DNA of 64,000 nt, taken from positions 202,576,978 to 202,640,977 of the forward strand of contig CP136066.1 in the NCBI GenBank assembly GCA_032622095.1. Reading direction: 5' to 3'. The stretch comes from Siphonodentalium dalli. Lineage: Eukaryota; Mollusca; Scaphopoda; Gadilida; Siphonodentaliidae. Below, one piece after another: positions 26,755 through 37,484 of the stretch. The notes under the pieces were generated by a model. It saw only the letters and a program-made list of their open reading frames with translations. It did not search any database and was not told the DNA's origin. A program made the translations under genes and the position numbers. Numbering within the stretch: the stretch's first letter is position 1; each line of letters opens with the position of its first letter.

Positions 26755-26990
26755 CTACATTAGAAAAGTAAATGAGCATAAACGTTAACATACTGATTGG
26801 ATGTACAACTATAGTTTCTTCTCTCACTCTCACTTCTCTTTCATCATATCCGACAACCACCTTAATCCCTTAAACTATTCCCACATAACCAAAAACATTC
26901 CATATAAAACGACTTATTTTTATCTAACAACCACAATACTCTTCCAACATACTCCCATATAACCCACATAATGAAACTACTTTATTTTTT
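26755..26990. other. Intron 1, 3' end
   Basis: Carries the exon 2 acceptor at 26755-26756. No other feature seen apart from TC- and CA-rich stretches. Confidence 0.6.
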
Positions 26991-26993
26991 TAA

Positions 26994-27385
26994 CCCTTTA
27001 CCCAACAGAACGGCCCTGTGCCAATGCATTATCTTATATATGCGAGTCGACCATAGGTCGCCTCGCATATATAAGAGAATGCATTGGCATAACACATATT
27101 AAAAATGATAAAATTGTCAAAGAATGTAGAAAAATATTATAAAACTTGTTAAAAAATGTAAGAATTTTTTTTTTTAGGCCAATGCATTCTCTTATATATG
27201 CGAGGCGACATATGGTCGACTCGCATATATAAGATAATGCATTGGCACAGGGCATAACTGTAACCATCACAATGTTGTCAATGAACCGGTTCCAATGATA
27301 TCCATATTTGTATGGTGTTATTGAGACAGACCGAAGATATTTTAGGCTGTTGAAGCTTTATTTGGGCGTTTTGTTGGGTTAAGGG
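26994..27385. mobile_element. piggyBac-like MITE with nested palindromic element
   Basis: TTAA at 26990-26993 and 27386-27389 flanks an inverted pair, 'ccctttacccaacagaacgg' on the left and its near-complement 'cgttttgttgggttaaggg' on the right. TTAA target duplications and CCC...GGG ends are the piggyBac hallmark. The family A element at 27014-27252 is nested inside. Confidence 0.65.
27014..27252. mobile_element. Family A nested-palindrome element, copy 1 (short form)
   Basis: Each terminal arm is itself a palindrome of about 70 bp: 'gccaatgcattctcttatat' ... 'atgcgagtcgaccataggtc' ... 'ttggc'. The two arms are also inverse complements of each other, ending in 'ccctgtgcc' and 'ggcacaggg'. 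The centre is AT-rich ('attttttttttta'). No coding capacity. Confidence 0.75.
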
Positions 27386-27389
27386 TTAA

Positions 27390-28323
27390 ACACGTATCAA
27401 ACCGACCCACCCTGTGAGTATACTCGTATACGCGATAAAACGTCAAAAATCTGAAGTCCTCATTTATTTGAAAAAAAAACTTGAAGTGTTTTAAATCACT
27501 TTCCCAGGATGGGCCTTAATTGTCACAAGTCAACCGGAAACGACTCCCAAAAGCTTAAAGCTTGTTGTAGAACCCCTTTCATATCATCAATGTTAATAAT
27601 TTGCTTGTAATATATATTAATGACCATTGACTAATATGGAATAAATACTGTTTACACCTATATAGTTTCTCTTTTTCTTATGCAGAATATATTTACTGGA
27701 TTGGTGACGGAACTGATTATTTTGAAATTTCTTTGTAAAATCTAAGATGGCCACAAAAACGTCCGCTTCCCCATGCCATCAGTAGTCAGCTACTATATAT
27801 ATAGCTGTGCTATTAGCACGTGTATAGGTATACATATTGAATTTATTTATAATGAATAATAGATATGCTGTGGATATGGACCCCGGGAGAAGTATATATG
27901 AACATAGAATATGATACATAGATTTAACATTATTGTATACTGACTGCCGGAGACTGGTTCGTTTGTACATACCAATATTGATTATTACATGTATGTGTAT
28001 TGACTTTTTGTCAAAATGTTGATGAAGACAAATAAATAACTGAATTGAATGAATCATACATTTCACAGTAAAATTAGATAATGGGAAGGAAATTACACAT
28101 CAACACTTTACTTCAGATACATGGACGTTGCGTGTATACACCCCTGGTAAAGTGGTCCTGTCAATTAGATATGATGATGTTGGTCCTGCTGAATTGCTAT
28201 GATGCTGGTAGGGCAAACTGATGCCGTTACGAAAAAGTACCATTCTTGTTTCTAAAGTTGTCATTTTCGCGGTGTTTGGCTAACCCGAGTGATTTAAGAA
28301 AAAGCCAGTGGCTGTATGAAACA
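27390..28323. other. Intron 1 sequence without recognisable content
   Basis: AT-rich intron. I see no gene, no repeat above 40 bp and no plausible exon. Confidence 0.5.
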
Positions 28324-28773
28324 TTAAAGGTACTCAATCCGAATTAACGCTCGCAAATTACTATTTCCTTGGCTTCGGGGGTAAACAATATTTGATTCGA
28401 GTCGATGAACCAATCCATCAAAGCTAGGAGTGATCAGATATCGATGTTTGAAATCTATTGTATTAATTTTATGTGGCCCAGTAAACCGTCGACGAGAAGA
28501 ACTTATCATGACCAGATAGCGGAAGAAGATCGATAACTCTAAAATCCAGTGGCTTTTTTGTCAGATATTTGACAACCGGCAAAATTTCGTTGAACAAAAC
28601 GTTGATAAATAACAGGTTTTAGGCAATTTTATACTATAGTTGACTGTGGTTAGCATTATTTTTGGACAATTAATCGATTCTGATAACTGAAGCGGAATTT
28701 CAAAAAATTGTGTTGTTGTTGTTGTTGGAATATGATGATATGGGGACCGTAGAATCGGATTGAGTGCCTTTAA
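28324..28773. mobile_element. Foldback MITE, family E, copy 2
   Basis: TTAA at both ends ('ttaaaggtactcaatccgaa' to 'gaatcggattgagtgccttt'). The left arm has 'ggcttcgggggtaaacaata'. The right part holds 'aaaacgttgataaataacag' and (TTG)n 'tgttgttgttgttg' before the end. Confidence 0.75.
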
Positions 28774-29146
28774 AGAACATACTATATATATTTTGAAACC
28801 AAAAGTAATAATGGCTGCGCCGGTGTTTGCAAAACGACGTTAATAGCCATCTTGATTATAATCAATCTGCAACAACTAGTACAACCAGCATTAAAATATT
28901 TGGCAGTATTTTTAATGTTTGATACACATAGTGGCTTTTCCTGGATATGTTCAGATTGTCAAAACCCCGTGATAATCATTATTTTAGAAAAAATAACAGT
29001 ACTTTTTCTTAACAGCACCAGTTTGCCCCAACAACATCATAGCATTTGAGCAGGACCCACCAGCATCATGGAATATTAGCAAGACAACTTGACCAGGTGG
29101 TATATAATGCGTGATAGCCTGTACAAGTGACAGCAGGGACATATTC
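28774..29146. other. Intron 1 sequence between two family E copies
   Basis: No gene seen. The segment 'cagcaggacccaccagcatc' is loosely like 'ttggtcctgctgaattgcta' near 28181 in inverse orientation. Confidence 0.4.
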
Positions 29147-29598
29147 TTAAAGGTACTCATTCCGATCAGACGCTCCTAAATTACTATTTCTTTGGCTTCG
29201 GGGGTAAACAATATTTGATTCGAGTCGAGGAACCCACCCACCAAAGCTCAGAGTGCTCAGATGTCGATTTTTGAAGTTTGTTATTTCTCGAGATGTGTAA
29301 TAATATATGGCCCAGAAACACGTGGTCAAACGGAAGGTCTCGGAAAAAATTTCGGATGAAGATGGATAACTCGAAAATTAAGTATCAATTAAGTGATAAT
29401 ATGGCCATATTTTGTTGAACAAAATGTTGATAAATAACAAGTTTTGGGAAATTTGATACCGTAGTTGACAGTGGTTAACATTATTTCGTTGCAATAAATC
29501 GATTCTGATCACTAAAGCGTATTTTGAAGAGCTGCTGTTGTTGTTGTTGTTGTATCTTGATGATATGGGGACCGTCTGATCGGATTGAGTACTTTTAA
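29147..29598. mobile_element. Foldback MITE, family E, copy 3
   Basis: 'ttaaaggtactcattccgat' to 'gatcggattgagtactttta'. It aligns along its length with copy 2. Its right end touches the start of the exon-derived minisatellite. Confidence 0.75.
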
Positions 29599-31470
29599 GA
29601 TTTAACCCGATGCATACCTGAGCGAATGGGATATCTGCCGGTGAGAAGCGCCGCTCTATTTAACCTGATGCATACCTGAGCGAATGGGATATCTGCCGGT
29701 TAGAAGCGCCGCTCTACTGGGGAAGCACATCTTAAGACTTAACCTTATGCATACCTGAGCGAATGGGATATCTGCCGGTGAGAAGCGCCGCTCTACGGGG
29801 GGGGGGGGCACATCTTAAGATTTAACCCGATGAATACCTGAGCGAATGGGATATCTGCCGGTGAGAATGCATACCTGAGCGAATGGGATATCTGCCGGTG
29901 AGAAGCGCCGCTCTATTTAACCTGATGAATACCTGAGCGAATGGGATATCTGCCGGTTAGAAGCGCCGCTCTACTGGGGGAGATGCATACCTGAGCGAAT
30001 GGGATATCTGCCGGTGAGAAGCGCCCTGGTGCATACCTGAGCGAATGGGATATCTGCCGGTGAGAATGCATACATGAGCGAATGGGATATCTGTCGGTGA
30101 GAAGCGCCGCTCTAGTAGGGATGCATACCTGAGCGAATGGGATATCTGCCGGTGAGAAGCGCTGCTCTACTGGGGAAGATGCATACCCGAGCGAATGGGA
30201 TATCTGCCGGTGAGAAGCGCCGCTCTACTGGGGAAGATGCATACCTGAGCGAATAGGATATCTGCCGGTGAAAATGCATACCTGAGCGAATGGGATATCT
30301 GCCGGTGAGAAGCGCTGCTCTACTGGGGATGCATACCTGAGCGAATGGGATATCTGCCGGTGAGAAGCGCTGCTCTACTGGGGATGCATACCTGAGCGAA
30401 TGGGATATATACCGGTGAGAAGCGCTGCTCTAGTAGGGATGCATACCTGAGCGAATGGGATATCGGCCGGTGAGAAGCGCTCCTCTAGTAGGGATGCATA
30501 CCTGAGCGAATAGGATATCTGCCGGTGAGAATGCATACCTGAGCGAATGGGATATCTGCCGGTGAGAAGCGCTGCTCTACTGGGGATGCATACCTGAGCG
30601 AATGGGATATCTGCCGGTGAGAAGCGCTGCTCTACTGGGGATGCATACCTGAGCGAATGGGATATCTGCCGGTGAGAAGCGCTGCTCTACTGGGGATGCA
30701 TACCGGAGCGAATGGGATATCTGCCGGTGAGAAGCGCTGCTCTAGTAGGGATGCATACCTGAGCGAATGGGATATCTGCCGATGAGAAGCGCTCCTCTAG
30801 TAGGGATGCTTACCTGAGCGAATGGGATATCTGCCGGTGAGAAGCGCTGCTCTAGTAGGGATGCATACCTGAGCGAATGGGATATCTGCCGGTGAGAATG
30901 CATACCTGAGCGAATGGGATATCTGCCGATGAGAAGCGCTCCTCTAGTAGGGATGCTTACCTGAGCGAATGGGATATCTGCCGGTGAGAAGCGCTGCTCT
31001 AGTAGGGATGCATACCTGAGCGAATAGGATATCTGCCGGTGAGAATGCATACCTGAGCGAATGGGATATCTGCCGGTGAGAAGCGCTGCTCTACTGGGGA
31101 TGAATACCTGAGCGAATGGGATATCTGCCGGTGAGAAGCGCTGCTCTACTGGGGATGCATACCTGAGCGAATGGGATATCTGCCGGTGAGAAGCGCTGCT
31201 CTACTGGGGATGCATACCTGAGCGAATGGGATATCTGCCGGTGAGAATGCATACCTGAGCGAATGGGATATCTGCCGGTGAGAATGCATACCTGAGCGAA
31301 TGGGATATCTGCCAGTGAGAAGCGCCGCTCTAGTAGGGATGCATACATGAGCGAATGGGATATCTGCCGGTGAGAATGCATACCTGAGCGAATGGGATAT
31401 CTGCCGGTGAGAATGCATACCTGAGCGAATGGGATATCTGCCGGTGAGAAGCGCTGCTCTACTGGGGAAG
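29599..31470 (-). repeat. Minisatellite made of exon 1 3' ends with splice donors, about 36 units
   Basis: Units of 37 or 55 bp (some 58) that copy the last 40 or so bases of sulfatase exon 1 plus the first bases of intron 1. In sense (minus) orientation a unit reads CCCCAGTAGAGCAGCGCTTC, then the bases for TGRYPIRS, then TCAG|GTATGCATC. I count 37 occurrences of the 'gagcgaat' anchor between 29599 and 31490, the last being the real exon end. About 32 of the extra copies keep an intact CAG|GT donor. The exceptions I saw are near 30073, 30186, 30713 and 31346. Short open frames of 90-102 codons across the array are by-products. Confidence 0.95.
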
Positions 31471-31478
31471 ATGCATAC

Positions 31479-31743
31479 CTGAGCGAATGGGATATCTGCC
31501 GGTGAGAAGCGCTGCTCTACTGGGGGAGCACAGGCTAGCTGCTGCGAAGTGCTGAGTCAGCTTGGCTCCATCCGCCGCCATTTTGTCCAGATGAGGAGTC
31601 GGGATCGTCTTGTTACCAAAGCAACCAACATCGCCTATCCCGAGATCATCGGCTATAAACACCACTATGTTCGGCCTAGTGGCCGATTTGGACAACGTAG
31701 ACGGGAGACACATCGCAAACGCCAGAAGAAGCGCCACCAACAT
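31479..31743 (-). CDS. Steryl-sulfatase-like gene, exon 1 with start codon and formylglycine motif
   Basis: First coding exon, 265 nt, ending in phase 1 at the donor CTCAG|GTATGC. I chose the ATG at 31743 because it starts a good signal peptide ([18 protein letters not shown], about 19 residues) directly before the mature [18 protein letters not shown], which holds the metal-binding D32 and D33. The exon ends with [19 protein letters not shown]72 is the cysteine expected to be converted to formylglycine in the C-x-P-S-R motif, with R76 beside it (STS 75 and 79). The frame is open upstream to an ATG at 31860, but that part would place about 39 unrelated residues before the signal peptide and overlaps a LINE. 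The bases before the ATG, TTACTAATTATAG|G, resemble a splice acceptor, so a non-coding 5' exon further upstream is possible. Confidence 0.93.
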
Positions 31744-31804
31744 CCTATAATTAGTAAGGGTAATGAATTTATGAGCGTCAACTTGAATAAACATAATATG
31801 AGAC

Positions 31805-33010
31805 ATATATGCAGAACGGTAGCATCCCAGGAGACTGGCAGAAAGCCCTGGATACACCACTATTCAAAAAGGGCTGTCGTTTCTCACCAAGCAACTACCA
31901 TCCAGTCTCGCCCACCTCAATCCTTTCCAAGAGCCTGGAACACATCGTCCACGACCACGTCATGAAATATCTGACACAGAACAACATGCTGACTGACGCA
32001 CAACACGGTTTTCGGAAAAACCGATCTTGTGAAACACAGCTGATCACCGCAATCAACGACCTTGCTGGAGGCCTCAGCAACGGGACCAATACGATTGTGT
32101 TTTCCAAAATTGTGCCAAGGCATTTGACAAAGTACCACACCAGCGTCTGCTAATGACACTCAAATAACTCGGAATAGACGGCACGTTGCATGGTTGGATA
32201 GCGGACTTCCTGAAATATCGCACTCAGCAAGTTGTTTTGGAGGGTAATCTCTCCCGTCCGACAGGGATTTATATTTGGCCCATTGCTGTTCTCCATCTTC
32301 ATCAACGACCTCACGGACACAATACAACAACAACAACCAAACTCATGATGATGACTGATGACTGCTTAATATACAGGAAAATATCATCATCCTTGGACCA
32401 ACTAGCACTTCAAAAAGACATCGACAGCCTACAGTCATGGGAGAACACATGGCAAATGAAATTCAACCCGGACAAATGTTGCAGATATTCAACAAAGAAA
32501 ATCCCATGCCGGCCTCATATACCATTCACCAACACGCACTAGAGGTTGTGGAATCTGTCAAGTACCTCGGCATCACCATTGATAAACGGCTGGAATGGAA
32601 CACACATGTCAACATCACAAAAAAGGCGACAGGCACCTGCGCATTTCTGCGACGAAACATCAGTTGTTGTCCAAAAACAGTTAGAGAGAAATGCTATACT
32701 ACAATAGTGCGACCACAACTAGAATACGCGTCTACTATTTGACACCCGCACACAGTACACGATATCGATGCAATAGAGACAGCCCAGCGGAGAGGCGCAA
32801 GGTTTGTCAAGAATGACCACAGTAATTGGAGCCGGCCATCTGAAATGTTGAGTCACTGTGATGGGAATCACTAGCTGATCTCCGATATAAGGCATATTTA
32901 GTAATGTTCCACCACACAGCCAACCGATCTGTGGACATCCCAGCCGAGGGATACCTACAACTGGTCCAGTCTACGTGCGACATGGAAAGAAGATCGGGTC
33001 CTGATGAAAT
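31805..33010 (+). pseudogene. LINE (CR1/Jockey-like) reverse transcriptase, decayed
   Basis: The frames joined by eye give the classic order: [55 protein letters not shown]-like text (here 'MLTDAQHGFRKNRSC'), HGWIADFLKYRTQQVVLEGN, TDDCLIYRK (the catalytic F-A-D-D box, altered), WQMKFNPDKC, VKYLGITIDKRLEWNTHVN and VRPQLEYAST, then AIETAQRRGARFVKN. At least three frame changes, and loss of the first two residues of the FADD box, make it inactive. No endonuclease domain is present, so it is 5'-truncated, as usual for LINEs. It starts about 60 bp upstream of the sulfatase ATG, in the opposite orientation. Confidence 0.9.
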
Positions 33011-34664
33011 ACATGCATTTCACTAGAGTGAAAATACATTGGTGGGTATACATGGAACGTATAACATGGTGACGATTCACTAGACAAATTTTACCAGAGT
33101 AACACCCTGGTAAAATTATATCATTTTATCTGTTCCAATCACCACGGTAAATACTACGGTAAATTTACCATGGTTTGCCAGGTTGTTTTTTATAAGGGTA
33201 GCGGCCTCGCGATGGTCATTTATATAAACTCTAAGAAAATGACACAACTGTTAAACCATTGGATGGATGAGCACGTGTCCATACGTGTATCCAGCAAAAT
33301 GAATTTAAAGCAGGGATATTGGTTTATCAACGGTGCATATCGGGCAGTACCTCATATGTAGAGGTAGTCGTCCTATAAATGTAAATCTACAAGTAATATC
33401 TAACATAAATTTGGTTCCAACCTATATTTACTGTGAAGATTGTGCACATGCAATTCTAACTCATCCCGAGGTTCAACACTTCCATAGATTGGGAATCCAG
33501 CTACACGATGAACCTTTGCCACATCCGTAGTTTTCTATTTCATCCGTTCAAATCGAAAAAGTTGATGCGTTCCACAAAGGCAGTGCCCGAACTGATTTCG
33601 CATGAGTTGCAAATAGTCAACTTGTTGGACCATATGACGAAAGAAGGTGACAATGATCAGCGCCAAGCAAAATGTCCATATATCCGGAGGGTCTCTCAGT
33701 GTCTCGTGTTGATGCCCCTAGAAAGAGCGATGCAACGTCGCAAATATTGACATTACGTCATTATCATCTTTAGCTGCAACCTTGTCATCCACATTCCAGA
33801 TCTTCCAGATAATTATCCTTTAGCGGAATAGGATACTGTAAGGTTTTCGAAGCATGTTGATTTTCCACTCTGTATTAATTTGCCGATTTGGGCGAAACTT
33901 CACAAGATCCAATACCGTGTTGTTGAAGATATTGTCCTGTGGTCACTAGTGGTTGACATCAGAACTATATGGTGCGTTTATCATCTTGTGTAAGTTTATT
34001 GTGCTTAGAAACAGTCACAACACTGTCAACACAACAAGTGGTCACGTTCAACATGTGACAGTGACACCGACGCTTGAGCGAATACAACCACATTCATCAC
34101 ATTCATTGCGCGAATACAACCCCATTCATCACATTTTCAAATGTCAATGATTATAGCCATCGGCCGTTTTTTGAAAATGAAACATCGAGTCCCGTTCACA
34201 TAGCAACCGAAATCAGTCACAACATTATTCCAGCACTGTTTAGATACGCAGAAATCACATTTCCCCCCAACGGTGGCAACACATGATTGCACTTCGCTGG
34301 TTATAAAATCCACGGAACGTAATTTAAACTTTTTTAAAATATCGCGACACTCTAAAGTTGAAGTCCGAGTCAGGAGAAAAGTTGTATTTGGGAGTTTCAA
34401 TTTCGTTTATTGTAGTTAATATACACCCAAAAATGTTGAGCGTGGTCATAGATAGATGACTATTCAGTCGCAGCTGCTAGACCAAACCAAGTAGGGTATT
34501 CACGACAGAAAGATCTTTGTATTTTGACTAAGAAATGTTAGTCACTTTGTGACTAATAGTAAAGTTAGTCACCATAATTCTAACATAGTCAGACTATTGT
34601 AAAAATATAGAGATCCAGGGGGGCTGGGAACACCACAGAATACAAGGGTAAACCTGTCTTCGGT
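33011..34664. other. Intergenic sequence, mostly unassigned
   Basis: 33100-33175 holds an imperfect inverted repeat ('accctggtaaaatt', 'ggtaaatttacca'). 33170-33620 contains adjacent plus-strand frames with protein-like composition (see the separate entry). 34070-34140 holds two copies of 'gcgaatacaacc(a/c)cattcatcaca'. 34330-34440 matches 53260-53360 ('gtttcaatttcgtttattgt'). Confidence 0.5.
33170..33620 (+). pseudogene. Unrecognised, possibly decayed coding fragment
   Basis: Two overlapping plus-strand frames have a protein-like look. 33170-33361 encodes 63 residues including GSGLAMVIYINSKKM. 33333-33530 encodes 65 residues including NLVPTYIYCEDCAHAILTH and PEVQHFHRLGIQLHDEP. After one in-frame TAG, reading continues as SSVQIEKVDAFHKGSARTDF. 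I do not recognise the family. It could be a dead retroelement or gene piece, or chance. Confidence 0.2.
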
Positions 34665-34931
34665 AACATGGACAAAGGTGTTCATTATCTAGGTACACAT
34701 TCCGAAGCGCCACTTGGACAATTCCATAGTCAGTTAAATGAAAAACAGGAGCATAATAGAAGTATGCCTGGTGTTTTGAAATTTGGAAAATATAGGTATA
34801 CATATGACAGAGTTTGCGTACCAGTATCGTAGAATCACACACTATCATAAATGAAATAGTTATACGTAGAGTATTAACAAAATTTAGTTTCATGATTGTG
34901 TACCTAGATAATGAACACCTTTGTCCATGTT
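34665..34931. mobile_element. Element with perfect 34-bp terminal inverted repeats
   Basis: 34665-34698 ('aacatggacaaaggtgttca...') is the exact inverse complement of 34898-34931. The 199-bp interior holds nothing recognised. The right arm ends exactly where the 30-bp array begins. No clear target duplication is visible. Confidence 0.6.
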
Positions 34932-36902
34932 CAGCCCATGACTAAGCATCCCTAGTAACTTCAGCACATGACTAAGCATCCCTAGTAACTTCAGCCCATG
35001 ACTAAGCATTCCTAATAACTTCAGCCCATGACTAAGCATTCATAGTAACTTCAGCCCACGACTAAGCATTCCTAGTAACTTCAGCCCATGACTAAGCATT
35101 CCTAGTAACTTCAGCCCATGACTAAGCATTCCTAGTAACTTCAGCCATGACTAAGCATTCCTAGTAACTTCAGCCCATGACTAAGCATTCTTAGTAACTT
35201 CAGCCCATGACTAGCATTCATAGTAACTTCAGCCCATGACTAGCATCCCTAGTAACGTCAGCCCATGACTAAGCATTCATAGTAACTTCGGCCCATGACT
35301 AAGCATTCCTAGTAACTTCGGCCCATGACTAAGCATTCCTAGTAACTTCAGCCCATGACTAAGCATTCCTAGTAACTTCAGCCCATGACTAAGCATTCCT
35401 AGTAACTTCAGCCCACGACTAAGCATTCCTAGTAACTTCAGCCCATGACTAAGCATTCCTAGTAACTTCAGCCCATGACTAGCATTCATAGTAACTTCAG
35501 CCCATGACTAAGCATTCATAGTAACTTCAGCCCACGACTAAGCATCCCTAGTAACTTCAGCCCATGACTAAGCATTCCTAGTAACTTCAGCCCATGACTA
35601 AGCATTCCTAGTAACTTCAGCCCATGACTAAGCATTCCTAGTAACTTCAGCCCATGACTAAGCATTCCTAATAACTTCAGCCCATGACTAAGCATTCCTA
35701 ATAACTTCAGCCCATGACTAAGCATTCCTAGTAACTTCAGCCCACGACTAAGCATTCCTAGTAACTTCAGCCCATGAATAAGCATTCCTAGTAACTTCAG
35801 CCCACGACTAAGCATTCCTAGTAACTTCAGCCCACGACTAAGCATTCCTAGTAACTTCAGCCCATGACTAAGCATTCCTAGTAACTTCAGCCCATGACTA
35901 AGCATTCCTAGTAACTTCAGCCCGTGACTAAGCATTCCTAGTAACATCAGCCCATGACTAAGCATTCATAGTAACTTCAGCCCACGACTAAGCATTCCTA
36001 GTAACTTCAGCCCACGACTAAGCATTCCTAGTAACTTCAGCCCACGACTAAGCATTCCTAGTAACTTCAGCCCACGACTAAGCATCCCTAGTAACTTCAG
36101 CCCATGACTAAGCATTCCTAGTAACATCAGCCCATGACTAAGCATTCCTAGTAACTTCAGCCCATGACTAAGCATCCCTAGTAACTTCAGCCCATGACTA
36201 AGCATTCTTAGTAACTTCAGCCCATGACTAAGCATTCCTAGTAACTTCAGCCCACGACTAAGCATTCCTAGTAACTTCAGCCCATGACTAAGCATTCCTA
36301 GTAACTTCAGCCCATGACTAAGCATTCCTAGTAACTTCAGCCCACGACTAAGCATTCCTAGTAACTTCAGCCATGACTAAGCATTCCTAGTAACTTCAGC
36401 ACATGACTAAGCATTCCTAGTAACATCAGCCCATGACTAAGCATTCCTAGTAACTTCAGCCCACGACTAAGCATTCCTAATAACTTCAGCCCGTGACTAA
36501 GCATTCCTAGTAACTTCAACCCATCACTAAGCATTCCTAGTAACATCAGCCCATGACTAAGCATTCCTAGTAACTTCAGCACATGACTAAGAATTCCTAG
36601 TAACATCAGCCCATGACTAAGCATTCCTAGTAACTTCAGCCCACGACTAAGCATTCCTAATAATTTCAGCCCATGACTAAGAATTCCTAGTAACTTCAGC
36701 ACATGACTAAGCATTCCTAGTAACATCAGCCCATGACTAAGCATTCCTAGTAACTTCAGCCCACGACTAAGCATTCCTAATAACTTCAGCCCATGACTAA
36801 GCATTCCTAATAACTTCAGCCCATCACTAAGCATTCCTAGAAACTTCAGCCCATGACTAAGCATTCATAGTAACTTCAGCCCACGACTAAGCATTCCTAG
36901 TA
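34932..36902. repeat. 30-bp tandem array, about 66 copies
   Basis: Unit 'cagcccatgactaagcattc' followed by 'ctagtaactt'. Because 30 is divisible by 3, the minus strand shows long open frames of a repeated decapeptide MLSHGLKLLG (70, 149, 129 and 165 codons). 'cattcatag' variants turn a codon into TGA and break it. Common variants are 'cccacgac', 'aacatcag', 'cctaataac' and missing-base units near 35145 and 36372. I treat it as a minisatellite and not a gene. Confidence 0.95.
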
Positions 36903-37040
36903 AAGTGCTACAGGTCAAAGGTCTGGAGGTGCATTCCATATATGGAACTTTTGAATATTCATGATTCCATATATGGAATCATGAATATTCAAAAGTTTCG
37001 TATATGGAATGCACCTCCAGAACTTTGACCTCTAGCACTT
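36903..37040. repeat. 138-bp near-perfect palindrome
   Basis: The left arm 'aagtgctacaggtcaaaggt...' pairs with the right arm '...aactttgacctctagcactt'. The centre is 'attccatatatggaat'. Only a few mismatches. It directly adjoins the last unit of the 30-bp array. Probably a foldback MITE. Confidence 0.85.
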
Positions 37041-37484
37041 AAACCGCGGGACGGGGGCTGGATGAATTAAATATGGCCGCGACTCAGTGATCTCGCTTAT
37101 TACATATGTAATTTGATTGTCCATCAGTTGGGAATGCGACCAAGACTTGTTTCCTACGTCAATTGATTAACTTAGATCACGAGTTCCACTGGCGAATATT
37201 TATACGAGCGTGGGAAATAGAACTTTTATTACGGAAGTATGAAAAGTAAAAAATACAAAACTGGGAACGAAACACAATACAGAATAAATGAAACGGAGTA
37301 ACATGGCGCTAAAACAATGGAACCTTATAGTTCGTAAAATTATGAAGTCGAATCTTACATCACCGAGCAATTGTTCCTTGAAACCACGTGACATACACCC
37401 ATCATAAATGGAAAACCATGAAAATAATATTAAATAACGCAGAGTTGAATCGGAAACTATGGCCACGAGTTCTCAACAAGATTC
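37041..37484. other. Intergenic sequence, nothing recognised
   Basis: No repeat or conserved coding segment seen. An 88-codon open frame on the minus strand (37200-37466) shows no familiar motif. Confidence 0.5.

Noticed and set aside
30742-31418. Minus-strand frames of 90-102 codons in the exon-derived minisatellite as a gene
   Set aside because: They are multiple frames of the same 37/55-bp unit, and the starting ATG is the intron base triplet after the donor.
31744-31860. Upstream in-frame ATG (31860) as the sulfatase start
   Set aside because: It would add about 39 residues before a good signal peptide and overlaps the LINE; the ATG at 31743 fits the family.
34932-36902. Long minus-strand open frames encoding repeated MLSHGLKLLG, as a repetitive protein gene
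   Set aside because: The frame is open only because the unit is 30 bp. It is interrupted by TGA in 'cattcatag' variants and by one-base deletions, with no upstream or downstream coding context.
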